Shown here piece after piece: positions 29,722 to 39,709 of a stretch of DNA of 64,000 nucleotides. Origin of the DNA: Cryobacterium breve (lineage in GTDB: Bacteria > Actinomycetota > Actinomycetes > Actinomycetales > Microbacteriaceae); NCBI RefSeq assembly GCF_027594785.1, contig NZ_CP075584.1:3038001-3102000 (forward strand), written 5' to 3'. Position numbers and translations under genes: made by a program. The notes under the pieces are model-generated. The model did no database searches and was not told where the DNA came from. It was given only the letters and a program-made list of their open reading frames with translations. Numbering within the stretch: the stretch's first letter is position 1; each line of letters starts with the position of its first letter.

Positions 29722-30876
29722 TTACCGGCGTGGCCTGTGTTTTGAGATCGCCTCAGCGACCTGATCGACGGCCCGAACGACCTTCCGATTGTGCAGCGCG
29801 TCGTAGAGTTCCTGAATGTGCGCCGAGGCCGCGGCCGACTCAGCCAATTGCCGGGTCAGTGAGGCGATCTCCTCTGTCAGGACCGAAATGCGGTCCGAAA
29901 GTTCGATGGTGAGCTCTGTCTTATCGGACAGCCCCGAATTCAGGTTCCTGATCTGGAATTCCAGGCCGCTGATGACTTTGCCGAATGCCCGCTCGTGTGT
30001 GCTCTGCTCAGCATCGACGGCAACGTCCGCGACGGGGGAGACGATCGCATCCGCAATGCGGCGCTCGAGTGCGAAGGAGCCCGTTGCGAGTCCGGCGGTC
30101 AATTCTTCGGGCGTCGGGTGCCGGAACAGGTAAGACGCGTACAGGGTGCCGTCTTGAAGCCGGTGGAAGTCGCGCATGCCGTGGTGATTCGGGCTGGGCT
30201 TCAATCCGCTCGAATTCAGGTATGCCCGACCGGAATTGTCGACCTTGCGGCTGAACTGATCCCACGAACGCCAGGGGAAGTGCAGGACTTCGATTTCGAG
30301 TTCGGGTGGCGGAGCACCCTGACTCCCGATGCTCACGAGATGATTTCCCTGAACGACGGAGACGTTCGGGTCGCCCACGTGAACGGCGTTCGGGGTCGAG
30401 TGTGCGTGCAGGCCGACCGCGTTCATCTCCTCGACGGTGCGCAGGTCCTGATAGACGAGTCGCTGCAGGCCTGTTCCGACGAGGGCGGGTGGCCCCGTCA
30501 TATCGATCACATTGACGAGGAAGGAGCGGATGCCCGGGTCGATCTCACTGAAGACATCGTGGAGGGTTCGGCCGGGCAGGCGCGGCAGCCAGAATTCGTC
30601 TGCGTCCGCATTGAGCACCCAGTCGGCTCCGTACTTCGATGCCGCATCGCGAGCCATCTGGGTGACGACAACTCCCTGCTGCTTGCGGTGCACGGGGTCG
30701 TGCAGCAAGACGACCCTGCCCTCGGCTGCGTAGCCCTCGAGGATCTCCGCAGTTCCGTCCACGGAACCATTGTCGGTGGCGATGATCAGGTCGACACCCT
30801 GACTCAGATGATGGTCGATCATGGGAGCGATGATGTCCGCTTCGTCACGAACCATGAGTGTCATAACGATCTTCAT
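29722..30876 (-). CDS. GT2-type glycosyltransferase (Glyco_tranf_2_4-like) with C-terminal coiled coil
   Basis: The 384-residue product begins MKIVMTLMVRDEADIIAPMIDHHLSQGVD. ATDNGSVDGTAEIL and the metal-binding ADADEFW follow, typical of PF13704 glycosyltransferases. Residues from about 300 to 360 form a heptad-rich helix (SDKTELTIELSDRISVLTEEIASLTRQLAE), a likely oligomerisation coil. It lies upstream of wzm by 152 bp on the same strand; nothing else is recognisable in that gap. Linkage and sugar are unknown. Confidence 0.85.
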   Translation of the reverse strand: MKIVMTLMVRDEADIIAPMIDHHLSQGVDLIIATDNGSVDGTAEILEGYAAEGRVVLLHDPVHRKQQGVVVTQMARDAASKYGADWVLNADADEFWLPRLPGRTLHDVFSEIDPGIRSFLVNVIDMTGPPALVGTGLQRLVYQDLRTVEEMNAVGLHAHSTPNAVHVGDPNVSVVQGNHLVSIGSQGAPPPELEIEVLHFPWRSWDQFSRKVDNSGRAYLNSSGLKPSPNHHGMRDFHRLQDGTLYASYLFRHPTPEELTAGLATGSFALERRIADAIVSPVADVAVDAEQSTHERAFGKVISGLEFQIRNLNSGLSDKTELTIELSDRISVLTEEIASLTRQLAESAAASAHIQELYDALHNRKVVRAVDQVAEAISKHRPRR

Positions 30877-30961
30877 AGACTTGGAGCTTTCTTAGAATCT
30901 GCAGCGGGAGGGGCTTCGCCACACCAATTGTCACAGAGTTGTCAAGGATCCCGCATTTCGA

Positions 30962-32999
30962 TCAGCGGAAGAGCACGTCCCGCACGGCCAGGAGGTAGGT
31001 CCGGCCGAAACGCTGCGACGGCTCGAGCACGGTGCCCTCCGCCCATTCGTTCCAGGCATTGACAAAGACGATCCTGTGGTCGCGCTCGCGTTCTGAAACC
31101 GCTGAGACGGCCGAGTTGAACCAGCGACGGAACGTGTACGGGTTGGAACCGTACCAAAGGTCAGGCTGCCATTGGCGCCTGGCCGTGTTGTCGAAGTTGA
31201 CCATCACGCCGGGGTACCTGTGGTCGTCCAGGGGCTTCCGAAGTTGCAGTTCTGAATCGCTCGCCATCGCTGCATAGCTCAGGATGTTGCCCTCGAATCG
31301 GGGTTCCACTCCCAGGTGCTCGCGAGGCTGTGCCGTCCATTGCCGATTGTGGGGAGCGAATTCAAGAAAGGCGTCGAGACCGTTGTCGGCAAGATTGTCG
31401 TCAATGCCGTCCATGCTGCGTCCGACATCGACCGTGACGATTGTGAGCCCGTCGAGCCCGGCCTCCAGTGCCACCTTCCGCCAGTATGCGAGGACGTTGG
31501 CGTGGTCCGGAATCTGGGTGACCCGGTACACGGAGATCAGGGGCTTGTTGTCCACCCGGATGTACCGGGGGTCGGTAATGAGAGGCAAGACGTCATGGAT
31601 GAACTGAGTGGCCGGGACTGCGTCGTAGTCCTGTGCGATCAGGACGTTGTCGGCACTGCCGTCCCATCGTCGCGTCCAGTTCTCGTTGGCCCACATGATG
31701 CAGAAGGGTGCATTGTCCGTGGTGGCCAGGAGATTTTCGACCGGGGTGTCCATGAGCTTCTTACCGGCGAACCAGTAGTAGTAGTACATGAACCCTTCGA
31801 TGCCGGCCAGACGCGCGAGGTCGTACTGCTTTGACCGGACGATGTCATTGGAGAGGTCATAGAAGCCCAGGTCAGCGGGGAGGAACGGCTGGTTGTGGCC
31901 GAAGAAGACGGGCGTGGCCGCCGCGACGTTCGACCATTCCGTGAAGCCAGCGCCCCACCAGGACTCGTTCTCGGGAAAGGCGTGATACTGCGGGAGGTAG
32001 AACGGGACGACGCGAGCCCTCGGCGTTCGTTCCACATCGGCTTCGAAATGCTTCCAGGCCCGCTGGTCTTCCACGGCCAGGTCGCCGAGCGTGCGGAGTG
32101 AATACCCGGCCTCTTCGGTCACTATGCCGATGATCCGCTCGACCGCGTGGGCCGTCGTGCCGTCGATCTGGCCCAATTCCTCATCGAAATCATCCGCGTC
32201 CAGGTTCAGCGCGCGCAGCCCCTGGAGGACGAAGCCCCGAACCCAGTAGATCGACCCTGCGGCGAACCGTAGGCGCCTGTCCGCCAGCTCGAGCCTGCAG
32301 CCGAAGAAGTATCTGAGCGACAATTTCCTGGTCGCCTCCCCAGAACTCCGCGCCCAACACGTTCCCGTCCGTCGTCAGGATTCCCAGGCTGGGATCTTCG
32401 GCGAATTCAGACAGAATTCTTTCGACATTGGATCTCGAACCGAGGAGACCCTCGATGAAACCGTCGCGCCAGCCGGCGCCATCGCCGCCAAGCTCGGCGT
32501 GGCCCTGTCGCCATTCGCTCTTCTTGGTGTGGATCTTGAGAACGAGTTCGTACGCTTCGAGGAGATCTGCGTTGACCACCGAGATCAGGGGAAGAATGTC
32601 GCGGCCCTTATTGTCGACATCCAGAAGTGTGAGATGTGACAGCAGCGGCAGGTGGCTTGTGTCGAGATCGAGTTCCTGCCCGCTCGCGTTCGTCACGATG
32701 AGATCGAACGGCACAGGGATGTGCTGAAGCTCCGCGAGGATCTGGTCGACGAGATCGGTGTAGTACACGTGCATGACGACGGCAATTCGGCTGTGCGCGG
32801 CGGGCGTGTGGGCCAGCCCCACCCAGGGTTGCGGAATGCTGGGCCTCAAGCGACCGGATCGCCTGTTGACCCAGGTCCGGAAGTCCGCTGGATGTGATCT
32901 GTGCGGTCTGGGCTCGACGGGCTCAGCGACGATTCTGGATAACCGGCCGAACGTTCTGCTGGCGATTCGTCTGAATTCGGACACAATGGGTGATTTCAT
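30962..32999 (-). pseudogene. RgpF-like (rhamnan synthesis F) protein fused to a WbsX/GH99-like domain (frame broken by one inserted base)
   Basis: Residues 1-300 match rhamnan synthesis F proteins (RIAVVMHVYYTDLVDQILAEL, LILVKIHTKKSEW-like text, ILTTDGNVLGAEFWGG). The remainder is a WbsX-type domain: VVPFYLPQYHAFPENESWWGAGFTEW, MWANENWTRRWDG and FVNAWNEWAEGTVLEP. GAGCCTG at 32291-32297 (plus strand) holds one extra base. Corrected, the join reads LLRLQLELADRRLRFAAGSIYW and the protein has about 678 residues. ATG 32999 is preceded by GAGGAA. It acts in rhamnose-rich polysaccharide synthesis; the chemical step is uncertain. Confidence 0.85.
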
Positions 33000-33026
33000 A
33001 GATTAGGTTCCTCAGGCGCTTGGCGC

Positions 33027-33863
33027 CTACAGCCAGTCTCTGGGGTCGACCCCGAAGTGGTTTTGAACGACGGCCGGGACAGTGTTGCCATCCGGTACGA
33101 CCGCCGGATTGGTCAGGAGCCTCCCGTTTGACGAAGGGGAAGCCGCACTGGATCAGGTTCTTCCATCCGTGCATCGTAGGATTTTGCCCGGCCATGACGG
33201 TACGTTCTGATTCGAAACATGCCGACGTCGTCAGACCTTCAGCGAACAGCAACTGGCTCAGGCCCAGTTCATAGCGCTGGATGATCATTCGCTTGTCGGT
33301 TTCTATCTCGAGTTCCGACCAGAACTGGCGCAGGGCCGGATCGCTCAGGATCCCGGATCGGTAGCCCACGAAGAAGCTCTGAATGTGTGCGAAGAATTGG
33401 GTCGTGTTGGTCGCACCCCACACATCGGACGTGCTGGCCTCGAAGCTCTCGATGAGGGGGTGAGGCTCGCGAACGGTCCGACGAGGCTGTCGTTCGCCAG
33501 GATGACGAACGGCTTGGTGCGGATGGCGGGGAACAGTGCGAGTCCGACGGCCCAGGAACCGAAGTCATAGCCGATGTTGGACCTGCGGACGATCGTCGGA
33601 TTGGTGGACGGTGCGTCCGGCCACCGCAGCGGTCGGTCGTTTTCTGACGCCCGGACGATGATGACCGTGTAGCCGTTGCGTTCGAATTCGGCCGTGAGGG
33701 TCGGCAGCGACCTGGAGACGGAATCGTCCGGGCCGTAGCTGGCGATGATGGCGACCCGCTCGGTCTCCGGAAGCTTCGCAGAACCGCGTTCGATGCGAAC
33801 AGAGGGCATGGTCGCGTCGAGGACCCGCGTCGAAGCGGACCCCCGTCGACTACCGACGGGCAT
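33027..33863 (-). pseudogene. RgpF-like rhamnan synthesis protein (frame broken by two indels)
   Basis: The family text is VAIIASYGPDDSVSRSLPTL, RSNIGYDFGSWAVGL, FVILANDSLVGPF, DVWGATNTTQFFAHIQSFFVG and NPTMHGWKNLIQCGFPFVKRE. One base appears to be missing in the run at 33456-33460, and one is extra at GAGCCTC 33117-33123. Corrected, it ends LLTNPAVVPDGNTVPAVVQ...DPRDWL and has about 278 residues. The total length remains divisible by three. The start overlaps the coiled-coil gene by 14 bp. It is a second, WbsX-free RgpF copy in the operon. Confidence 0.8.
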
Positions 33864-34122
33864 TGCTGGCGCGCCGGGTGAACAGGCGTAACGGGCGGGT
33901 GATCTGCCAGGACCTCGAACGGCGAAGGATCTCCACCTGCTGCCGGTATCGCTCGCCCTGGGCTCTGGCCGCGGTGATTTGTCGCTTCAGGTCGGCGATC
34001 TCTGGCGCGACCGTGGCGAGTTCGGCGCGGAGCGCACGAATTTCCAGGCGCGCCTCACGAATCTCGGCAGCGCTCGACAAGTCCGTGCCCTCTGCGGACT
34101 GCGGGCTGGGGTCTGAGGTCAT
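33850..34122 (-). CDS. Small coiled-coil protein with SRSWxxTxPLR tail
   Basis: The 90-residue product is mostly a single heptad-rich helix (EIREARLEIRALRAELATVAPEIADLKRQITAARAQ). It ends in RRSRSWQITRPLRLFTRR, a basic motif I otherwise see at the end of polysaccharide glycosyltransferases, including the GT4 at 25193. It looks like a stand-alone tail module, perhaps for membrane association or complex assembly. It is the first gene of the minus-strand operon, overlapping the RgpF-like gene. No ribosome binding site is evident. Confidence 0.7.
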   Translation of the reverse strand: MTSDPSPQSAEGTDLSSAAEIREARLEIRALRAELATVAPEIADLKRQITAARAQGERYRQQVEILRRSRSWQITRPLRLFTRRASNARR

Positions 34123-34220
34123 GAGAACCGATCTGTCGCACGTGCTGACTGGCTAAGTTTACTTCTCGATGATAGTCCCGGGGCCGATCGACCCTCCTGC
34201 CCCCAGCCTTGGGGATGTAT

Positions 34221-34249
34221 TTGTCGGATTTCGTGCGAGACCCTGTTAT
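34221..34249 (+). promoter_or_regulatory. Candidate sigma-A-type promoter for the secreted repeat protein gene
   Basis: TTGTCG (34221-34226) and TGTTAT (34244-34249) are separated by 17 bp, about 100 bp upstream of the ATG at 34348. This 225-bp divergent region holds no gene. Confidence 0.35.
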
Positions 34250-34347
34250 CAACGTAGGCTCATACCGGAGAGCCTCCTCTCCAGTCGAACTCAGCGCCCG
34301 AAAGTGTCCTTCGACGTCTCGAGTATCGACGACCGAAATGAGCTGCC

Positions 34348-36328
34348 ATGAAGCTGACCATCGGCATGACGGCAGCGATCGCATTCGTTGTGGCACTGCT
34401 CGTACCGCTGTCGGTGTCCCTCGGCACGGATGCCGCGTCTGCGGCGACCGGGAGCGACTTCGACCCCGGGTACATCATCAGCGATGCGAATTTCTATGCC
34501 GGGTCCGCAATGTCCCAGTCCGAGATCCAGAGTTTTCTCAACAGCAAGGGACCGGACTGCGCGTCCGGTTACACCTGCCTCAAGGACTACCGGCAATCGA
34601 CATGGTCGCGGTCGGGCGACCAGATGTGTGGCTCCTATCAGGGTGCTGCGAACGAGAGCTCTGCGGCGATCATCGCGAAGGTCGCTGCGGCATGCACGAT
34701 CAGCCCCAAGGTGCTGCTGGTCACACTGCAGAAAGAACAGTCACTGGTCTCTGCTTCCGCACCCACCCAGTCGCGGTACGACCGGGCCATGGGATACGCG
34801 TGTCCGGACACGGCGCCGTGTGACGCCCAGTACTTCGGATTTTACAATCAGGTGTACAACTCGGCATGGCAATTCAAGCGGTACGGCAATCCGCCCGGAA
34901 CGTCGCAGCGATTCACCTGGTATCCCGTCGGCGCCGTCTCGAACGTCCTGTTCCACCCCGATGCCGCCTGTGGTTCAACTCCCGTGCGGATCCGGAACGC
35001 AGCGACGGCTGCACTGTATTACTACACTCCGTATCAGCCGAACGCTGCCGCGGTGGCCAATCTGTATGGCACGGGCGATGGCTGTTCCTCTTACGGGAAT
35101 CGCAACTTCTGGAGGATGTACACGGACTGGTTCGGCTCCACGACGACCAACCCGTACGGCAGTTTGGACAGCGTCGGCGGTGTGTACAAGGGAATCACCC
35201 TGTCGGGGTGGTCGATCGATCCCAACAACACGCAGTCGTCCTACATCTGGGTGAACGTCGACGGCAAGGGCGCACCGGCACGGGCCGACCAGTCCCTGGG
35301 CTGGTTTGGCCTCGTCTTCCCCGGTTATGGACCGAGCCACGGCTTCTCAGAGACGATCCCAGCGACCGCCGGTGACCACGAAGTGTGCGTGACGGGAACG
35401 CTGAGCCTGATCGCGTGCAGATGGGTCAATGTCCCCGCGGGGGCCGGATCGGTCGATAGTGCGGCGGGCACGTGGGGTGGCGTCGACATCGCCGGGTGGT
35501 CTGTCGACTTCGGCACGACCCAACCGTCGTACATCTGGGTCAACGTCGACGGCGTCGGCAGCCCAGTCCTGGCCGGCGATTCGACGCCATGGACCAATTC
35601 CTATTTCGCGGGCTCCGGAGTCAGCCACGGCTTCAACACCCTCGTCCGGGCGAAACCGGGATCGAGGAACGTCTGCGTGTACGGGGTTTACGGAACGACG
35701 AGCACATTGCTCTCCTGTAAATCCGTCGTCGTCCCGCGGGGCACGGGCGCGCTCGACAGCGTCGCCGCGGAGACCGGCGGTATCGTCGCGTCAGGATGGT
35801 CCGCTGACTACACACGTCCGGACTCGTCGTTCGTCTGGGTGGATGTCGACGGAATAGGCGCGGCGTACCGCACGAACACGTCGGTCGGGTGGTTGCCGGG
35901 GTATCTGCCCGGCATCGGTCAGGGGAACGGCTACAACATTCACGTACCGGCACGGCAAGGAACACATCGTGTGTGCGTCAGCGGAGCCTGTCGCGCTCCT
36001 CGGTTGCAGGAATGTCACCGTGGCTGTGTCCGCGGCCGGAAGCGTCGACTCGATTGAGTCCGTTCCCGGAGGCGTTCGGCTCCGGGGCTGGTCCGTGGAT
36101 CTCACGACGCCGAAATCCTCGTCCTACATCTGGGTGAATTTCGACGGTGCTGGCGGTGCCTACAAGGCCGACGTACCCCTCAGCTGGTTCGACGGATACT
36201 ACCCGGGCAGCGGACCGAACCACGGCTTCGATGTGACGATCGAGAAGCCGGCAGGCACATATTCCGTCTGCGTGAACGGAACCGAGAAATTGCTCGCCTG
36301 CAAGACACTGACGGTCACTGCCCCGTAG
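34348..36328 (+). pseudogene. Secreted protein: lysozyme-like/hemagglutinin-type module plus four tandem ~90-residue repeats (frame broken by one inserted base)
   Basis: A signal peptide (about residues 1-33) is followed by the same module of about 230 residues as in the protein at 19448 (DFDPGYIISDANFYAGSAM ... SYGNRNFWRMYTDWF). It includes VLLVTLQKEQSL. The C-terminal part is four tandem repeats of about 90-95 residues. Each has the pattern GWS.D......SYIWV.VDG.G, then W....PG.G..HGF and finally VCV.G...LL.C. GAGCCTG at 35984-35990 has one extra base. Corrected, the third repeat reads HRVCVSGAVALLGCRNV and the protein has about 659 residues. I do not recognise the repeat family; wall or carbohydrate binding is a guess. 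Confidence 0.8.
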
Positions 36329-36400
36329 CCGCCGCCGCGCGGCACGGGCGGGGGGAACCGGCCGTCGCGCAGTGACGGCTGCGGAGCTCGCTTCGGCCGC

Positions 36401-36410
36401 TTGGTAGAAT
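36401..36410 (+). promoter_or_regulatory. Candidate extended -10 promoter for the GT2-GT4 fusion gene
   Basis: TTGGTAGAAT contains a TANNNT -10 about 30 nt before the ATG at 36442. It leaves a short leader that holds the AGGAAGG binding site. No good -35 is present. Confidence 0.35.
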
Positions 36411-36441
36411 TCGACCTGCCCGCACCAACAGGAAGGCTTGC

Positions 36442-38928
36442 ATGCCAAATCAGCAGCAGGGAGTCGTCTCCGTCATTCTCGTGAACTTTCGGGGGACGGA
36501 CGACACCATCGAAGCCATCCGTCAGCTCGGGGAACTCGATTGGCCGGCCGAACGCCTCGAGATCATCGTGGTCGAGAACGCGTCGGGGGACGACAGCCTT
36601 GCCCGTCTTCGGTCCGCCGTTCCCCAGGTCACACTCGTGGAATCGAAGAAGAATCTCGGGTTCGCGGGAGGCTGCAACCTCGGTGTCAGGCAGTCTTCCG
36701 GGGAGTTTGTGGCCTTCCTGAACAACGATGCCAAGCCCGATCCCGGGTGGATCCGCGCTGCTGTCGCGCGCTTCGACGAGAGCCAGACCATCGGGGCTGT
36801 CGCCAGCCGGGTACTCGACTGGGACGGCAAGCTGGTCGACTACATCGGATCGGCAATGACGTGGTTCGGGCAGGGGTACAAGCCCCTCACCGCACAGTCG
36901 ATCCCGGCGGAAGCCGACCGGGTGCACGACGTGCTCTTCGGGACCGGTTCGGCCATGTTCGTACGCCGCAGCGTCTACGACGCGCTCGGCGGATTCGACG
37001 AGCGGTTCTTCATGTTCTTCGAGGACGTCGACTTCGGTTGGCGGCTCAACCTGCGCGGCTGGCGGTACGTCTATGAGCCTGCATCGCTCGCGTACCACAA
37101 GCACCACGCTTCGATGTCTTCTTTCGGTTCGTTCAAAGAGACGTATCTGCTCGAGCGCAACGCTCTGTTCACGCAGTACAAGAACCTGGGTTCCGAAGCG
37201 TTGGCGCGGATGCTGCCCGCGACTCTTGCCCTGGCGGTACGCCGCGCAGTGTCACGAGGCGATCTGGACTCGACGTCGTTCGACCTGCGCAAGGGCGGCG
37301 ACAACGATCCGCTGATCGAGATCTCACGGGAAAGCGTCGCCGGTGTCTTCGCCATCGACCAGTTCGTGGAAAACCTGCCGTCGTTGACGGCCTCTCGCGA
37401 AGAGATCCAGTCGAGCCGGGTCGTGGCGGACAACCGGATCTGGGAGCTTTTCGGGGAAGTCGATGCGCCCTCCTACCAATCCGAGCACTACCTCGAGGGC
37501 TACGACAAGATCGCAACGGCATTCGGGGTCACCGAGTCGCCTGAGGTCACGAGAGTGCTGGTCATCACCGGTGATCCGATCGGTGCCAAGATGGCGGGCC
37601 CGGCCATCCGTGCGTGGAACATCGCCGAGGCATTGTCGAAGAAGAGCGTGGTCACTCTCGTCAGCCTCGCCGGGGTGGAGGCCGTCTCGGCTCCGTTCGA
37701 CGTGGTGCACGTGCGACCGGGCGACGACCGGGCCATGCGCAACCTCGAAGCGGCCAGCGATGTCATCGTGTTCCAGGGACTGGCGATGGCGCTTTTCGAC
37801 TCGCTGAGGACATCGAAGAAGATCATCGTCGCGGACGTGTACGACCCCATGCACCTCGAACAGCTCGAGCAGGGTCGGGAACTGGGCAAGGCACAGTGGG
37901 ACCGGCAGGTCACCGATGCGACCGAGGTGCTCAACGAGCAGTTGAGCCGAGGAGATTTCTTCCTGTGTGCGTCCGAGCGCCAGCGTCAGTTCTATCTGGG
38001 CCAGCTTGCCGCCCTCGGCCGGGTCAACCCGGCCAACTACGCGAACGACCCTGACCTGACGCATCTCATCTGCGTCGTGCCCTTCGGGCTCAACGAGGTC
38101 TTTCCCGCCGAAACGCGGCCAGTCCTCAAGGGAGTGCTCCCGGGCATCGGCCGAGACGACAAGGTTCTGTTGTGGAGCGGCGGACTGTACAACTGGTTCG
38201 ATCCCAAGACCCTGATCCGTGCGGTCTCGAAAGTGGGGGAGCGACACGACAACGTCCGGCTCTTCTTCCAGGGGACGAAGCACCCGCATCCCGGTGTCCC
38301 GGAGATGGGAATCGTTGCGGAATCGCGTGCTCTGGCGAGCGAACTCGGTGCGCTTGATCGCTCCGTCTTCTTCAATCCCTCCTGGGTCGACTATTCCGAC
38401 AGGCACAACTTCCTCGGTGAGGCCGACGCGGGCGTAAGCACCCATTTTGTGCATGTCGAGACGACCTTCTCGTTTCGAACTCGCATCCTCGACTATCTCT
38501 GGGCCGGACTTCCGATGGTCGTCACCGAGGGAGACCACTTCGCGGAACTCATCGCACGGGAACAACTGGGCGTCGTCGTGCCGCCGGAGGACGCGACCGC
38601 GCTTGCCGCCGCGATCGAGAAGGTGCTCTTCGATGAGGACTTCATTCGGGCCGCACGCGTGAATATCGACCGAGTGCGTTCTTCCTACGAGTGGGGCACC
38701 GTGCTTGCACCCCTCGTCGCGTTCGTCGAGCACCCCGTGCACGCACCGGACCTCATCGAGAGCGGTGTCGTCGGGGCCGGGGACGGCTCGCGCAAGCGCG
38801 GGCCGAAGCTTCGTCGCAAGAAGCACGGCATCCGTCACGATGTGGGTCTCTTCGTCCACTATCTCAACGCCGGTGGCCCCCGCGTGGTCATCAAGAAGAT
38901 CAGGAGTCGCATCCGGCACAGCAGGTGA
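36442..38928 (+). CDS. Bifunctional glycosyltransferase, GT2 and GT4 domains fused
   Basis: The 828-residue protein joins an N-terminal GT2 domain to a C-terminal GT4-like domain. The GT2 part (residues 1 to about 300) has IIVVENASGDD, FLNNDAKPDPGW and RFFMFFEDVDFGWRL. The GT4 part (about 370-780) has DPIGAKMAGPAIRAWN, VADVYDPMHLEQLEQG, LWSGGLYNWFDPKTLIRAV and HVETTFSFRTRILDYLWA. The two halves match the adjacent separate genes at 26557 and 25193. AGGAAGG precedes the ATG. It probably adds two successive sugars to a lipid-linked chain in the cytoplasm. Confidence 0.9.
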   Translation: MPNQQQGVVSVILVNFRGTDDTIEAIRQLGELDWPAERLEIIVVENASGDDSLARLRSAVPQVTLVESKKNLGFAGGCNLGVRQSSGEFVAFLNNDAKPDPGWIRAAVARFDESQTIGAVASRVLDWDGKLVDYIGSAMTWFGQGYKPLTAQSIPAEADRVHDVLFGTGSAMFVRRSVYDALGGFDERFFMFFEDVDFGWRLNLRGWRYVYEPASLAYHKHHASMSSFGSFKETYLLERNALFTQYKNLGSEALARMLPATLALAVRRAVSRGDLDSTSFDLRKGGDNDPLIEISRESVAGVFAIDQFVENLPSLTASREEIQSSRVVADNRIWELFGEVDAPSYQSEHYLEGYDKIATAFGVTESPEVTRVLVITGDPIGAKMAGPAIRAWNIAEALSKKSVVTLVSLAGVEAVSAPFDVVHVRPGDDRAMRNLEAASDVIVFQGLAMALFDSLRTSKKIIVADVYDPMHLEQLEQGRELGKAQWDRQVTDATEVLNEQLSRGDFFLCASERQRQFYLGQLAALGRVNPANYANDPDLTHLICVVPFGLNEVFPAETRPVLKGVLPGIGRDDKVLLWSGGLYNWFDPKTLIRAVSKVGERHDNVRLFFQGTKHPHPGVPEMGIVAESRALASELGALDRSVFFNPSWVDYSDRHNFLGEADAGVSTHFVHVETTFSFRTRILDYLWAGLPMVVTEGDHFAELIAREQLGVVVPPEDATALAAAIEKVLFDEDFIRAARVNIDRVRSSYEWGTVLAPLVAFVEHPVHAPDLIESGVVGAGDGSRKRGPKLRRKKHGIRHDVGLFVHYLNAGGPRVVIKKIRSRIRHSR

Positions 38929-38964
38929 CCACTAGTGGGGACCATGGATTCCGCGTGAGGACGG

Positions 38965-38970
38965 TACGAT
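38965..38970 (+). promoter_or_regulatory. -10 element of a leaderless promoter for the lipoprotein gene
   Basis: TACGAT lies 6 nt upstream of ATG 38977, which itself has no ribosome binding site. Confidence 0.5.
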
Positions 38971-38976
38971 CCAGTC

Positions 38977-39604
38977 ATGGGGAACGGCAGCGCAGGCATG
39001 AAGACGATCATCCGAACGGCGACGTTCCTGATAGGCGGCCTCCTGTTGGCAGGGTGCGCCGGCGGGACGCCTGCCGCCGTTCCGTCTGCGGTGTCTTCCC
39101 ATCCCTCGGCTTCTTCGACGGGGACACCCCGACCTGACCTGGCCGCGTCGCCTCAGGTCACGACCGCGCCGCACACCTCCGCGCCAGAGGCCGTCACGGC
39201 CGGGGAGGCGATAACGTCGCCGCCGGCCCTCGAAACCCCGCCTGTGGGCGAATCGGAGCCTGCAAACGACCCGAACGCCACCCACGTGTACACCTATCAG
39301 ATCGCGAGCGACGGACTGGCGTTGACCGACGTCGCGTGGTTCAGAGACGGCGACTCTCCCGGCTGGAGGAGCGGCGACGCACTCGGCCAACTCATGCCTC
39401 ACGACGGCAGCCCGTGGACAGTCACGGCCACCGTTCGCGGCCCGATTCCCTACGGTTCCCTCGTCGCCTACGTCATGCTGGACGGAACCCAGACCCACTC
39501 GAGCCTGCACGGTCCTTGTGGACGGCATTGTGCGTGTCACCGCTTCGAGCTCCGACCCCGGAGCACTGGCGGGACTGTCCTGCACCCTGCCGCCCGCACC
39601 CTGA
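38977..39604 (+). pseudogene. Putative secreted lipoprotein (frame broken by one inserted base)
   Basis: The N-terminus MKTIIRTATFLIGGLLLAGC is a lipoprotein signal with lipobox LAGC. A Ser/Thr/Pro/Ala-rich linker of about 70 residues follows, then a small domain (YTYQIASDGLALTDVAWF, VTATVRGPIPYGSLVAYVMLDG). GAGCCTG at 39501-39507 has one extra base. Corrected, the sequence continues SSCTVLVDGIVRVTASS and ends CTLPPAP at 39604 (about 208 residues). The ending resembles the Cys-paired VDG core of small MmpS-like or membrane-associated actinobacterial proteins. Without correction the frame runs on to 39699. The function is unknown. Confidence 0.7.
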
Positions 39605-39696
39605 CCTTCCGGCCATCGGCCTCGGGCACCGGTCCGTTCAGGCGGGCGTCCGGTGCCACGGACGCCAGGGTCCGCTTGAGCTGCGCTCGCGTCGAC

Positions 39697-39702
39697 TAGA
39701 TT
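39697..39702 (+). promoter_or_regulatory. -10 element of a leaderless promoter for the membrane glycosyltransferase-like gene
   Basis: TAGATT is followed by 7 nt and then ATG 39710. Confidence 0.5.
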
Positions 39703-39709
39703 GAGTTCA

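Noticed and set aside
39605..39699. C-terminal extension of the lipoprotein rich in Arg and Pro
   Set aside because: It is read in the wrong frame after the inserted base at 39501-39507. The corrected frame ends at 39604 after a plausible Cys-containing core.
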